Part shown: positions 1 to 6,755 of the stretch, in pieces
How the letters are laid out: every line of letters begins with the position of its first letter
Numbering within the stretch: position 1 is the first letter of the stretch
DNA from: Branchiibius sp. NY16-3462-2
GTDB taxonomy: Bacteria > Actinomycetota > Actinomycetes > Actinomycetales > Dermatophilaceae
Assembly (NCBI RefSeq): GCF_001594145.1
Contig: NZ_LVCF01000008.1
Span: 1-13,502 of the forward strand
Direction: 5' to 3'
DNA length: 13,502 bases
Notes under the pieces: generated by a model
The model's database searches: none
Told to the model about the DNA's origin: nothing
The model's input: the letters and a program-made list of their open reading frames with translations, nothing else
Position numbers and translations under genes: made by a program

Positions 1-91
1 ACAGGCACGATGGACCATGCGATGGAAGCCAGCACTGAACGTGTTCGCGACCGTCTTCGAAGGCCGCTGGCCCACCGCAGAGCAGTACTAA
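1..91 (+). CDS. IS256-family (Mutator) transposase, C-terminal end, partial
   Basis: Only the last 29 codons lie in the window, read in the frame that starts at base 2 and stops with TAA at 89-91. The peptide contains RWTMRWKPALNVF followed by FEGRW. This matches the C-terminal pattern I know from actinobacterial Mutator/IS256 transposases (RW..RWK.ALN.F...FEGR). The DDE catalytic residues would lie upstream, outside the window, so activity cannot be judged. The stop codon is followed at once by a sequence that looks like this family's terminal inverted repeat. Family assignment comes from a short tail only, so it is good but not certain. Confidence 0.72.
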   Translation, partial: QARWTMRWKPALNVFATVFEGRWPTAEQY

Positions 92-128
92 CCATGAGGG
101 CCGAAACACCGAATTTCGGATAGTCCCC
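1..128 (+). mobile_element. Right end of an IS256-family insertion sequence with its terminal repeat
   Basis: After the transposase stop there are about 37 bases up to the proposed element end at about 127-128. Read inward on the minus strand the end is GGGGACTATCCGAAATTCGG, the style of terminal inverted repeat seen in actinobacterial IS256 elements. Host-like coding sequence of the VOC gene begins directly beyond it. The exact end could be off by a base or two. The left end, the second repeat copy and the target duplication are outside the window. Confidence 0.65.
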
Positions 129-438
129 GACCGTTGTGCTCGGTGTTGGTTTGGCCCGGTTTGCGTCGTTGGGGGTCGGCCCAGTGCTCGATGTCGTCGG
201 CCTGGATCTGTGCGTATGCCCGGTCGAAGTGGTCGTCGTCGAGCAAGAAGGCGATGTGAACCGGTGTGAATTCCACGGCGGGATCGGCGAACTGCAGGAG
301 CACGCCGTCATCGAGCTGGAGGTTGACGAAAGGCCCCCAAACGGGGGCGTCGTTGGCTTCGAGCAGTCGCTGGTAGAACGCGGCCGACGCCGTCGGGTCG
401 TTTGCGGCGATGATGGTGTGGTTGAACGTGGCTGTCAT
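88..438 (-). pseudogene. VOC-family (glyoxalase/bleomycin-resistance fold) protein, 3' end replaced by IS
   Basis: The product starts MTATFNHTIIAANDP and shows a typical vicinal-oxygen-chelate layout: an opening strand with a metal-ligand His (N-H-T), the ASAAFYQRLL helix, a central VHIAFLL strand and a late NGRG turn. Such proteins are usually about 120-140 residues and end with a strand like YF.DP.GH..E. Here, after NGRG at about residues 102-105, the reading frame runs into the IS256 terminal repeat. It picks up about 11 foreign residues and stops at 88. The missing strand normally carries a metal-binding Glu, so the protein is probably non-functional. Start choice: ATG at 436-438 with a good Shine-Dalgarno (GGAGA) at 444-448. 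Substrate unknown. Confidence 0.7.
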
Positions 439-630
439 TGGTTTCTCCGTCGTGGGTGGGTGGATCCGGAACTGTCGATGGTTCGGATCGCCGACGGAGG
501 GGCTCGGCCGGTCGGGGCCGGCTGGAGCCTGGTCAGTGGACGGCCGGATTGCCTTTCGGGGAGCGGCTCGGGGCCTGTCCGGTCAACACGTCGTCAGGTT
601 AACAGTGCCTCGGACGTGGGGGTCGAAGGA
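439..630. other. Intergenic stretch upstream of the VOC gene
   Basis: This stretch has several runs related to CGGCCGG/GGGGCCGG but no convincing coding frame. It should hold the promoter of the minus-strand VOC gene, but I cannot point to a confident -35/-10 pair. No tRNA or clear hairpin terminator is visible. Confidence 0.35.
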
Positions 631-960
631 TCAGCTCGCTGCCCGGCTGTGCGCGAACCGGTAGGACTGTGTGCCGGTTTCGATAATGGTGCCGTGATCG
701 ACGATGTACTGGCGGAACTCGTCGGCGCGGGCATAGAACCCGGCCAGATCGTCGGGGCTGTCGGGCCGCACGAGCCCCTCCAGAGTCGGCCAGCCGCGAG
801 GGTGTGATCGGCCTGCATGATCGCGTCACTGACCAGGTCAGAGGCGTGCTCGCCGACCAGCCGGTAGAACGCGGTGTTGCCGTCCTGTTGCTTCTTTGCC
901 CGTCCATGCCCCAGGCAAGTCGGCTCTTTCGTCGACCCGCAGCTGCGTCCGCATACCCCG
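631..960 (-). pseudogene. Frameshifted remnant of an unrecognised gene
   Basis: Two minus-strand frames join into one plausible protein tail. The upstream frame reads ...KKQQDGNTAFYRLVGEHAS and then SDAIMQADH. The downstream frame reads PRGWPTLEGLVRP and then DDLAGFYARADEFRQYIVDHG, ending in a TGA at 631-633. The two are in register if one GT dinucleotide in GTGTG at 802-806 is removed, which would restore the junction DHPRGWPT. No in-frame start codon with a ribosome binding site is visible, and the 5' part runs into the copper promoter at about 953-994, so the gene is also truncated. I do not recognise the family. Composition looks protein-like (charged helices, no low complexity). Confidence 0.45.
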
Positions 961-994
961 TTAGGGTACCTTGGGGAATACCCCCATGGGGTAT
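953..994 (+). promoter_or_regulatory. Tandem CsoR-type operators ahead of the copZ-copA module
   Basis: Two GC-rich palindromes resemble known copper-repressor boxes (TACCC, short spacer, GGGTA). The downstream one is ATACCCC (978-984), CAT, GGGGTAT (988-994), with perfect 7-base arms. The upstream one is TACCC (954-958), five bases, GGGTA (964-968). Their centres are 25 bases apart. Both lie just upstream of the chaperone gene start at 1046, where the promoter should be. A CsoR-family gene is present in this window. The exact -10/-35 cannot be called. Operator identity is inferred from motif and context. Confidence 0.72.
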
Positions 995-1045
995 GAGCGT
1001 TGTGGCTCGTACCCCGATCACGAGAAACCCGAGAGGACCGCTTTC

Positions 1046-1309
1046 ATGTGCACTTCCTGCAACTGCGGCACCACGACCGACCAGAACACCCAGTCCGTCA
1101 CCATCGGTCAGGAGCCGGCGTACACGGTGACCGGGATGACCTGTGGGCACTGCGTGGCATCGGTGACCGAGGAGGTCAGCGACATCCCGGGCGTGCGTGA
1201 CGTGGTGGTTGATCTGGCCACTGGCAGCTTGACGTTCGACTCCGACCAGCCGGTCGCCCGTGACGCCGTGGAGACGGCTGTGCGCGACGCCGGGTACGCG
1301 CTGGCATGA
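1046..1309 (+). CDS. copZ: CopZ-like copper chaperone with Cys-rich N-terminus
   Basis: An 87-residue protein with one heavy-metal-associated (HMA) domain at about residues 25-87. The metal site GMTCGHC places cysteines at 33 and 36, and the C-terminal half (VVVDLATGSLTF, then AVRDAGYALA) fits the ferredoxin-like HMA fold. Proteins of this type carry Cu(I) in the cytosol and hand it to CopA ATPases or to CsoR. Unusually, the protein opens MCTSCNC, giving three more cysteines that could bind metal. I chose ATG 1046 because GAGAGGA at 1031-1037 is well placed; a TTG at 971 in the same frame would read through the operator. It is the first gene after the CsoR-type boxes, and its stop overlaps the next start (ATGA), implying translational coupling. 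Confidence 0.85.
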   Translation: MCTSCNCGTTTDQNTQSVTIGQEPAYTVTGMTCGHCVASVTEEVSDIPGVRDVVVDLATGSLTFDSDQPVARDAVETAVRDAGYALA

Positions 1310-2262
1310 ACACTGCGACCCGGCTGGGCTCCTACGGCGCCGCGCTGGTGGTGTTGGCCGGTGGTGGCTACCTGCTCGGCGGTCAGGTCGATGCCGGCCC
1401 GGCGGCAGCGCAGCATTCCACCCATTCCTCGATGAGCACTCCTAAGGAGGGTGACCAGATGAATATGACTGACAACACGAACAGTTCACTGCCGCAGGGC
1501 CTGGCCGTGGCGCGGGGCGGGTACCGCCTGTCGTTGCCGGCCACCGGGTACAAGGCCGGCACGCAGACCGTGTCGTTCCAGATCCTCGGACCGGACGGCA
1601 AACCGGTCACCACCTACCGGGCCGCGCACGAGAAGGACCTGCACCTGATCGCGGTCCGCCGCGACTTCTCCGGCTTCCAGCACGTGCACCCCCGCCTGGA
1701 TGCGGCGACCGGGACGTGGTCGGTCCCGTTGGACCTGACTTCGGGCACGTGGCGGGTGTACGCCGACTTCGTGCCCGCCGGTGGGTCCGACCTGGTGCTG
1801 GCCAGCGACGTGCTGGTGCCCGGTGACCCCGGAGACCCGTCCCTACCAGACCCGCAGCGGACCGCGACTGTCGGCAAGTACACGGTCACGGTGACCGGGT
1901 CGCTGGTGTCGGGGAAGCACTCGATGCTGGACTTCAAGGTCACCCAGGACGGCAAGCCGGTCACCACGTTGCAGCCCTACCTGGGCGCCTACGGGCACCT
2001 GGTCGCGTTGCGCGAAGGTGACCAGGCCTACCTGCACGTCCACCCCGACGGCGAGCCCGGTGACGGCACGACCGCCCCCGGCCCGCAGATCGGATTCGGT
2101 GCCGAGGTACCCAGCCCGGGCCGATACCACCTGTTCCTGGACTTCAAGGTCGACGGGCGGGTCTACTCCGCACCGTTCACCCTCGACGCCGCCCGCGGCA
2201 CCACCGCGTCGACCGGCGACACCGGCGGTCAGCAGACCGGTTCGGGTCACGACAACCACTGA
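1306..2262 (+). CDS. Membrane-anchored/secreted protein with two HVHP repeats, probable copper binding
   Basis: A 318-residue protein with one hydrophobic N-terminal segment (about residues 8-28, YGAALVVLAGGGYLLGG) acting as signal anchor or signal peptide, a Gly/Ser/His linker, then two homologous domains. DGKPVTT occurs at 97-103 and 215-221, and HVHP at 126-129 and 244-247. Both pairs are offset by exactly 118 residues, showing an internal duplication. Each copy also has a histidine 13 residues before its HVHP (H113, H231), which could complete a metal site. The tail is Gly/Ser/His-rich. I recall similar actinobacterial proteins beside copper genes, but no defined function. Placement between copZ and copA suggests binding or sequestering Cu outside the membrane. 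A strong Shine-Dalgarno and in-frame ATG at 1459 may give a second, anchor-less form. Confidence 0.75.
   Translation: MNTATRLGSYGAALVVLAGGGYLLGGQVDAGPAAAQHSTHSSMSTPKEGDQMNMTDNTNSSLPQGLAVARGGYRLSLPATGYKAGTQTVSFQILGPDGKPVTTYRAAHEKDLHLIAVRRDFSGFQHVHPRLDAATGTWSVPLDLTSGTWRVYADFVPAGGSDLVLASDVLVPGDPGDPSLPDPQRTATVGKYTVTVTGSLVSGKHSMLDFKVTQDGKPVTTLQPYLGAYGHLVALREGDQAYLHVHPDGEPGDGTTAPGPQIGFGAEVPSPGRYHLFLDFKVDGRVYSAPFTLDAARGTTASTGDTGGQQTGSGHDNH
1444..1461 (+). promoter_or_regulatory. Strong internal ribosome binding site with in-frame ATG
   Basis: AAGGAGG at 1444-1450 lies 8 bases before the ATG at 1459, in frame with the 1306 gene. The block AAGGAGG..GACCAGATG is almost the same as the one that starts copA (2285-2301). 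Translation from here would skip the hydrophobic anchor and start at residue 52. It may be a true alternative start, or the relic of an earlier gene start. Confidence 0.5.
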
Positions 2263-2284
2263 CACACCACGTTCAACCAACGCA

Positions 2285-2301
2285 TGAAGGAGGACCAGAT
2301 G
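2285..2301 (+). promoter_or_regulatory. Ribosome binding site that decides the copA start
   Basis: AAGGAGG followed by ACCAG and ATG (2299-2301). It sits just downstream of another in-frame ATG (2284), making the latter unlikely as the start. Confidence 0.6.
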
Positions 2302-4611
2302 GCAACGGCAACACAGACCGGGGCGATCCCGGCTGAGGGCACCGGGCCGGTCCCGGCGGGGACCGATGTCGAGCTCCTGCTGACCGGGATGACCTGCGCC
2401 TCGTGCGCCAACCGGATCGAGCGCAAACTCAACAAGCTCGACGGCGTCACCGCCACCGTCAACTACGCCACCGAGAAGGCCAAAGTCACCCACAGCGATC
2501 AGGTCAGCACCCAGGACCTGGTCGCGGCGGTCGAATCCGCCGGGTACGGCGCCCGGCTGCCGCAGCCACCGGCCGATCGACCCACCCCAGGTGCGCAGGC
2601 CCCCACCGAGACCGCTGACCGGGAAGCCGACGCGGCGTTGACATCGCTGCGGAATCGCCTGGTCGTCTCGGCGATCCTGTCGGTCCCGGTGATCGCGGTC
2701 GCGATGGTCCCGGCGTGGCAGTTCACCTACTGGCAGTGGCTGTCGCTGACGTTGGCCGCCCCTGTGGTGGTGTGGGGTGCGTTCCCGTTCCACAAGGCGG
2801 CCTGGACCAACCTGCGGCACGGCACCGCGACGATGGACACCTTGGTCTCGATGGGCACGATCGCCGCGTTCGCCTGGTCGGTGTACGCCCTGTTCTGGGG
2901 CGATGCGGGGATGCCGGGGATGCGGCACAGTTTCGAACTGACCATCGCCCGCACCGACGGCACGTCCAATATCTACCTGGAAGCCGCCGCCGGCGTCGTC
3001 ACGTTCATCCTGCTGGGCCGGTACCTGGAACACCGGTCCAAGCGCACCGCCGGCGCCGCGCTGCGGGCCCTGCTCGACATGGGCGCCCGGGACGTCGCCG
3101 TGCTACGGGACGGCACCGAACAACGGATCCCGGTCGCCCAACTGGTGGTCGGTGACCGTTTCGTGGTCCGCCCCGGGGAAAAAATCGCCACCGACGGCGT
3201 CGTCGACGAAGGCCGTTCGGCCGTCGACGCGTCCATGCTGACCGGTGAGTCCGTGCCGGTCGAAGTCACCCCCGGCGACACCGTCGTCGGGGCCACCGTG
3301 AACGCCGGTGGCCGGCTGGTGATCACCGCGACACGGGTCGGCGCCGACACCCAACTGGCGCAAATGGCCCGGCTCGTCGAAGACGCCCAGACCGGTAAGG
3401 CCGCCGTGCAACGCCTCGCCGACCGGATCTCGGGGATCTTCGTCCCAATCGTGATCGCGATCGCCGTCGGCGTGTTCGGGTTCTGGCTCGGCACCGGTGC
3501 CGGCGCGGCCGGAGCGTTGACCGCCATGGTCGCCGTGCTGATCGTGGCCTGCCCGTGCGCCCTCGGCCTGGCCACCCCGACCGCGTTGATGGTCGGCACC
3601 GGCCGCGGCGCCCAACTTGGCATCCTGATCAAGGGCCCCGAAGTGCTGGAACAGACCCGCACGGTCGACACGATCGTGCTGGACAAGACCGGCACCGTCA
3701 CCACCGGGCAGATGACCCTGGCCGGCACGCACGTCGCCGACGGGCAGGACACCACGCAGGTGCTGCGGCTGGCCGGGGCCTTGGAAGACGCCTCCGAACA
3801 CCCCATCGCCCGCGCCATCGCCGATGCGGCGCGTGAAAGCGGCGACCTGGGCACGGTCGAAGACTTCGCCAACATCGAAGGCCTCGGCGTGCAAGGCATC
3901 GTCGACGGGCACGCGGTCCTGGTCGGGCGCCCGCAACTGCTCGCCCAATGGTCGCAATACCTCACCGGCGACCTGCAGGACGCTTTCGACCAGGCCCAAG
4001 AGGCGGGTCAGACCGCGGTCGCGGTCGGCTGGGACGGGCAACCACGTGCCGTCCTGGTCGTGGCCGACCAGATCAAAGACACCTCCACCGAGGCCATCAC
4101 CAACCTGCGGGGCCTCGGGTTGCGCCCAATCCTGCTGACCGGAGACAACACGCGGGTCGCGCACACCGTCGCCGCCCAGGTCGGCATCGACACCGACGAT
4201 GTGTTCGCCGAAGTCCTGCCCGCCGACAAGGTCGACGTCGTCACCACACTCCAATCCCAGGGGCGGGTCGTCGCGATGGTCGGCGACGGCGTCAACGACG
4301 CCGCCGCCCTGGCCCAGGCCGACCTCGGCCTGGCAATGGGCACCGGCACCGACGTCGCGATCGAGGCCAGCGACATCACCCTCGTGCGCGGCGACCTACG
4401 CGTCGCCGGCGACGCGATCCGGTTGTCCCGGCGCACCCTCGCCGTGATCAAGAGCAACCTGTTCTGGGCATTCGGGTACAACGTGATCGCCATCCCGATC
4501 GCCGCCGCCGGACTGCTCAACCCGATGCTCGCCGGCGCCGCCATGGCCTTCTCATCCGTGTCGGTCGTCACCAACAGTCTGCGGCTCAAGCGATTCCGCT
4601 CCACGCTGTGA
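2299..4611 (+). CDS. copA: CopA-type Cu(I)-exporting P1B-1 ATPase
   Basis: A 770-residue ATPase that pumps Cu(I) (or Ag(I)) out of the cytosol. In order: an N-terminal HMA domain with GMTCASC (C33, C36); membrane helices; the actuator motif TGES at 315-318; the ion-binding CPC motif in TM6 (C418-P419-C420); the phosphorylated DKTGT (D462); HP in the N domain (H501-P502); GDGVND at 662-667; then TM7 with YN and TM8 with MAFSS, both typical of the Cu(I) group. All key residues are intact and the length is normal. I start it at ATG 2299, preceded by AAGGAGGACCAG; the in-frame ATG at 2284 would translate the Shine-Dalgarno itself. It lies 36 bases after the HVHP gene, so it is probably co-transcribed from the CsoR-controlled promoter at 953-994. 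Confidence 0.95.
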   Translation: MATATQTGAIPAEGTGPVPAGTDVELLLTGMTCASCANRIERKLNKLDGVTATVNYATEKAKVTHSDQVSTQDLVAAVESAGYGARLPQPPADRPTPGAQAPTETADREADAALTSLRNRLVVSAILSVPVIAVAMVPAWQFTYWQWLSLTLAAPVVVWGAFPFHKAAWTNLRHGTATMDTLVSMGTIAAFAWSVYALFWGDAGMPGMRHSFELTIARTDGTSNIYLEAAAGVVTFILLGRYLEHRSKRTAGAALRALLDMGARDVAVLRDGTEQRIPVAQLVVGDRFVVRPGEKIATDGVVDEGRSAVDASMLTGESVPVEVTPGDTVVGATVNAGGRLVITATRVGADTQLAQMARLVEDAQTGKAAVQRLADRISGIFVPIVIAIAVGVFGFWLGTGAGAAGALTAMVAVLIVACPCALGLATPTALMVGTGRGAQLGILIKGPEVLEQTRTVDTIVLDKTGTVTTGQMTLAGTHVADGQDTTQVLRLAGALEDASEHPIARAIADAARESGDLGTVEDFANIEGLGVQGIVDGHAVLVGRPQLLAQWSQYLTGDLQDAFDQAQEAGQTAVAVGWDGQPRAVLVVADQIKDTSTEAITNLRGLGLRPILLTGDNTRVAHTVAAQVGIDTDDVFAEVLPADKVDVVTTLQSQGRVVAMVGDGVNDAAALAQADLGLAMGTGTDVAIEASDITLVRGDLRVAGDAIRLSRRTLAVIKSNLFWAFGYNVIAIPIAAAGLLNPMLAGAAMAFSSVSVVTNSLRLKRFRSTL

Positions 4612-4628
4612 ACACCCGGCAGCTGACC

Positions 4629-4664
4629 GGCTCTTCGCACCACCCCCTGGTGGCGCGAAGAGCC
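4629..4664 (+). terminator. Terminator-like hairpin after copA
   Basis: GGCTCTTCGC (4629-4638) pairs perfectly with GCGAAGAGCC (4655-4664). The inner CACCA/TGGTG can extend the stem around a C-rich loop. There is no T-run afterwards, as is common in high-GC actinobacteria. It begins 18 bases after the copA stop and probably ends the copZ-copA transcript. Confidence 0.6.
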
Positions 4665-4780
4665 CGGGCGGTCGCCTGGTGGGCAGCCGGCTGCCTGACC
4701 CGATGCGCCCTGCGCGCACTCACCGAACACTCCACCAGCCGGGGCCCAGGGCAGTGCCGACGATGAAGCACCCCAACGAT

Positions 4781-4820
4781 CCAGCGTCGGACCGGCACCG
4801 CACCAGCGTCGGACCAGCAC
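4781..4820 (+). repeat. Imperfect 18-base direct repeat, 22-base spacing
   Basis: CCAGCGTCGGACCGGCAC at 4781-4798 and CCAGCGTCGGACCAGCAC at 4803-4820 differ at one base. The 22-base period (about two helical turns) puts both copies on the same DNA face, 34-73 bases before the CDF start. It may be a paired activator or repressor site, or a simple duplication. Confidence 0.55.
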
Positions 4821-4853
4821 TGGGAGCCCAATATCACTTGAGGATGTTGCAGC

Positions 4854-5801
4854 ATGACTGATCACGACACCCGCGGACATGACGAGCACGGCGGGCATTC
4901 CCACGGCGTGTCCGCCGATGCCGATCGCCGCTACCTGACCAGCGCATTGGTCTTGTTGGGCCTGTTCATGGTCGGTGAGGTCATCACCGCGTTCGCGTCT
5001 GGTTCGCTGGCGTTGCTGTCCGACGCCGGGCACATGCTCTCCGATGTCGGGGCGATCGCCGGGTCGTTGTGGGCCATGAAACTCGCCGCCCGACCGGCCA
5101 GGGGTGTGTGGACGTTCGGCTGGAAACGCGCCGAGATCCTCTCCGCCGCGATCAACGGCATCACCCTGCTGGTCGTCGCCGGCATCGTGGGAGTCGAGGC
5201 CATACGCCGATTGATCCACCCGCCGGACGTCGAAGGCGGCCCGGTCCTGGCGGTCGCGCTGATCGGAGTGGCCGTCAACATCGCCGCAGCCTGGTTGATC
5301 GCCAAGGCCAACCGGTCCAGCCTCAACGTTGAAGGCGCCTACCAGCACATCCTCACCGACCTGTACGGGTTCATCGGCACAGTCGTGGCCGGCGGCGTCA
5401 TCCTGGTCACCGGATGGACCCGCGCCGACGCGATCGCCTCGCTGATCGTGGTCGCGCTGATGCTGCACGCCGCCCGCGGCCTATTGCGTGACTCCGGCCG
5501 CATCCTGCTCGAAGCAGCCCCGATTGGGACAGACCTGGCCGACATTCGCACCCACCTGCTCGAGGTCGACCACATCAGCGACGTGCACGACCTGCACGTG
5601 TGGACCGTCACCTCCGACCTGCCCGCACTGTCTGCGCACCTGGTCGTGGACGACAGCTGCTTCACCGACGGGCACGCCCCGCAACTACTGGACCCGGTCC
5701 AGCAATGCCTGCACGGACACTTCGACGTCGAACACTCCACTTTCCAACTCGAACCCGCCAGCCACCTGGCCCACGAAACCGCGGTCCACCACCCAGGGTG
5801 A
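4854..5801 (+). CDS. Cation diffusion facilitator (CzcD/ZitB-like) metal efflux protein
   Basis: A 315-residue member of the CDF family, proton-coupled exporters of Zn(II) and related divalent ions across the cytoplasmic membrane. The N-terminus is His-rich (H4, H9, H12, H15, H17). TM2 carries DAGHMLSD (H60 and D64) and TM5 carries HILTD (H165 and D169), together the HD-HD tetrahedral site typical of Zn transporters. FGWKRAEIL at 88-96 is a hallmark of the CzcD/ZitB branch. The C-terminal cytoplasmic domain (about 210-300) includes the usual VHDLHVW segment. Length is normal and nothing is missing. ATG 4854 follows TTGAGGA with a 9-base gap. It lies between two copper modules, but its ion is more likely Zn, Cd or Co; specificity is inferred from motifs. 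Confidence 0.92.
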   Translation: MTDHDTRGHDEHGGHSHGVSADADRRYLTSALVLLGLFMVGEVITAFASGSLALLSDAGHMLSDVGAIAGSLWAMKLAARPARGVWTFGWKRAEILSAAINGITLLVVAGIVGVEAIRRLIHPPDVEGGPVLAVALIGVAVNIAAAWLIAKANRSSLNVEGAYQHILTDLYGFIGTVVAGGVILVTGWTRADAIASLIVVALMLHAARGLLRDSGRILLEAAPIGTDLADIRTHLLEVDHISDVHDLHVWTVTSDLPALSAHLVVDDSCFTDGHAPQLLDPVQQCLHGHFDVEHSTFQLEPASHLAHETAVHHPG

Positions 5802-6094
5802 CCTCCGACGCGTGCCACTCGACCGGCCCTGGGGGGAGGAACGGCGTCTGCGGATGCGGCCCCTACCGCGACGGCGCCCCAGGTGGCAGATTTCGTCTCG
5901 ACGGCCGCGACGAGCGTCGTCCAGCGCCTTGAAACTCAGGCGAGCCGGTGCAGGACTCGTCGTCGAGAACGCCGTCGTCCCGCTCGAATCCCGGGCAGGA
6001 GCCCAGATCGCGGGCGGTGAAAGACCCCAGAGACAACTGTGGATTACCCTATAGGGGTATGCGGTTATCGATTTCAAGTAGACAGGGAGCACAC
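5802..6094. other. Intergenic region before the lipoprotein-copB-csoR module
   Basis: About 290 bases. The last 50 hold a CsoR-type box and the ribosome binding site of the next gene. The rest has no confident gene. One plus-strand frame at about 5935-6054 reads LKLRRAGAGLVVENAVVP, which is mildly protein-like, but there is no start codon context and I do not recognise it. It could be a decayed remnant or chance in GC-rich DNA. Confidence 0.35.
6045..6059 (+). promoter_or_regulatory. CsoR-type operator of the lipoprotein-copB-csoR module
   Basis: TACCC (6045-6049), TATAG, GGGTA (6055-6059) is the same box type as the two upstream of copZ. It lies 36 bases before the lipoprotein ATG, and its centre (TATAGG) could double as a -10 element. 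Since csoR is the last gene of this module, the site would give negative autoregulation. Inferred from motif and position. Confidence 0.7.
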
Positions 6095-6694
6095 ATGCGG
6101 AAACCGATCGCGACAGCACTGGCCGCCGGAGTCCTCGGCGGAGCTCTGGTCCTTGCCGGCTGCTCGTCGGGTGGCAGTGATCAGGCCTCGCCCAGCGGCG
6201 GCAGTCACCAAGGCCACGGCAACGGTCAATCAGGTGGTACAGGCAGTAGTGCCGCCGGGATGGATCATCCGATGGATGGCGGGCCCGCGCCTGCAGGGAT
6301 CAAGAACGCGGCCAGCCCGAAGTATCCGGTCGGGACGAAGGTGAAGCTCACCGCCGATCACATGGAAGGCATGAAGGGCGCGAAGGCCACGATCGCGGGC
6401 GCGTACGACACCTACACCTACGCCGTGAACTTCACCCCCACCACCGGCGGCGACCCGGTCACCGACCACAAATGGGTCGTCCAGCAGGAGATCAGGGACG
6501 CCGGCGACAAGCGCCTCGCCGACGGCACCAAGGTCACGCTGGAGGCCGAGCACATGGACGGCATGAAGGGCGCGAAGGCCACCATCGCCTCCTCCACCGG
6601 CCAGACCGTCTACATGGTCGACTACGAGTCCGACGGCATGGAAATGACCAATCACAAGTGGGTCACGCAGAGTGAGATCCAACCGGCCTCCTAA
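6095..6694 (+). CDS. YdhK-family (DUF1541) lipoprotein, two repeats
   Basis: A 199-residue lipoprotein: the signal peptide MRKPIATALAAGVLGGALVL is followed by the lipobox LAGC (C23 would be lipidated), then a Ser/Gly/His linker. It has two DUF1541 units. Each contains HM.GMKGAKATI (from 89 and from 153, 64 residues apart) and ends with DHKWV or NHKWV followed by the EI pair. Conserved His, Met and Asp residues could bind metal on the outer face of the membrane, but the biochemical role of the YdhK family is not established. I chose ATG 6095 because AGGGAG at 6084-6089 precedes it and only this start gives a signal peptide; the frame is open further upstream. It is first in the module with copB and csoR, behind a CsoR-type box, so it is presumably copper-induced. 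Confidence 0.9.
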   Translation: MRKPIATALAAGVLGGALVLAGCSSGGSDQASPSGGSHQGHGNGQSGGTGSSAAGMDHPMDGGPAPAGIKNAASPKYPVGTKVKLTADHMEGMKGAKATIAGAYDTYTYAVNFTPTTGGDPVTDHKWVVQQEIRDAGDKRLADGTKVTLEAEHMDGMKGAKATIASSTGQTVYMVDYESDGMEMTNHKWVTQSEIQPAS

Positions 6695-6755
6695 GCCGGC
6701 AGCCGCGGGGTCCGCGGCGCGCGAGGCACGACCCGACCGAGGGAAGGAACCAGCG

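Larger units (their letters stand above)
4612..4853. other. Intergenic region between copA and the CDF gene
   Basis: About 240 bases holding a strong hairpin near the copA end (4629-4664), a 22-base-period direct repeat (4781-4820) and the ribosome binding site of the CDF gene (TTGAGGA, about 4839-4845). No TACCC/GGGTA palindrome is present, so this gene appears to sit outside the CsoR circuit. No coding frame is convincing. Confidence 0.5.

Noticed and set aside
136..1130. Long open frames on the plus strand across the VOC gene and remnant (136-807, 804-1130) and a minus-strand frame at 599-1150
   Set aside because: They are antisense or offset frames of GC-rich DNA, with Arg/Val/Gly-biased products, no recognisable motifs and no ribosome binding sites.
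1843..5468. Several 300-490 residue antisense frames under copA and the CDF gene
   Set aside because: The opposite strand has complete, motif-bearing genes. The antisense products are low-complexity and typical of high-GC shadow frames.
6672..6755. Upstream start for copB at 6672
   Set aside because: It overlaps the lipoprotein gene and has no ribosome binding site; ATG 6756 has a good one and gives the expected His-rich N-terminus.
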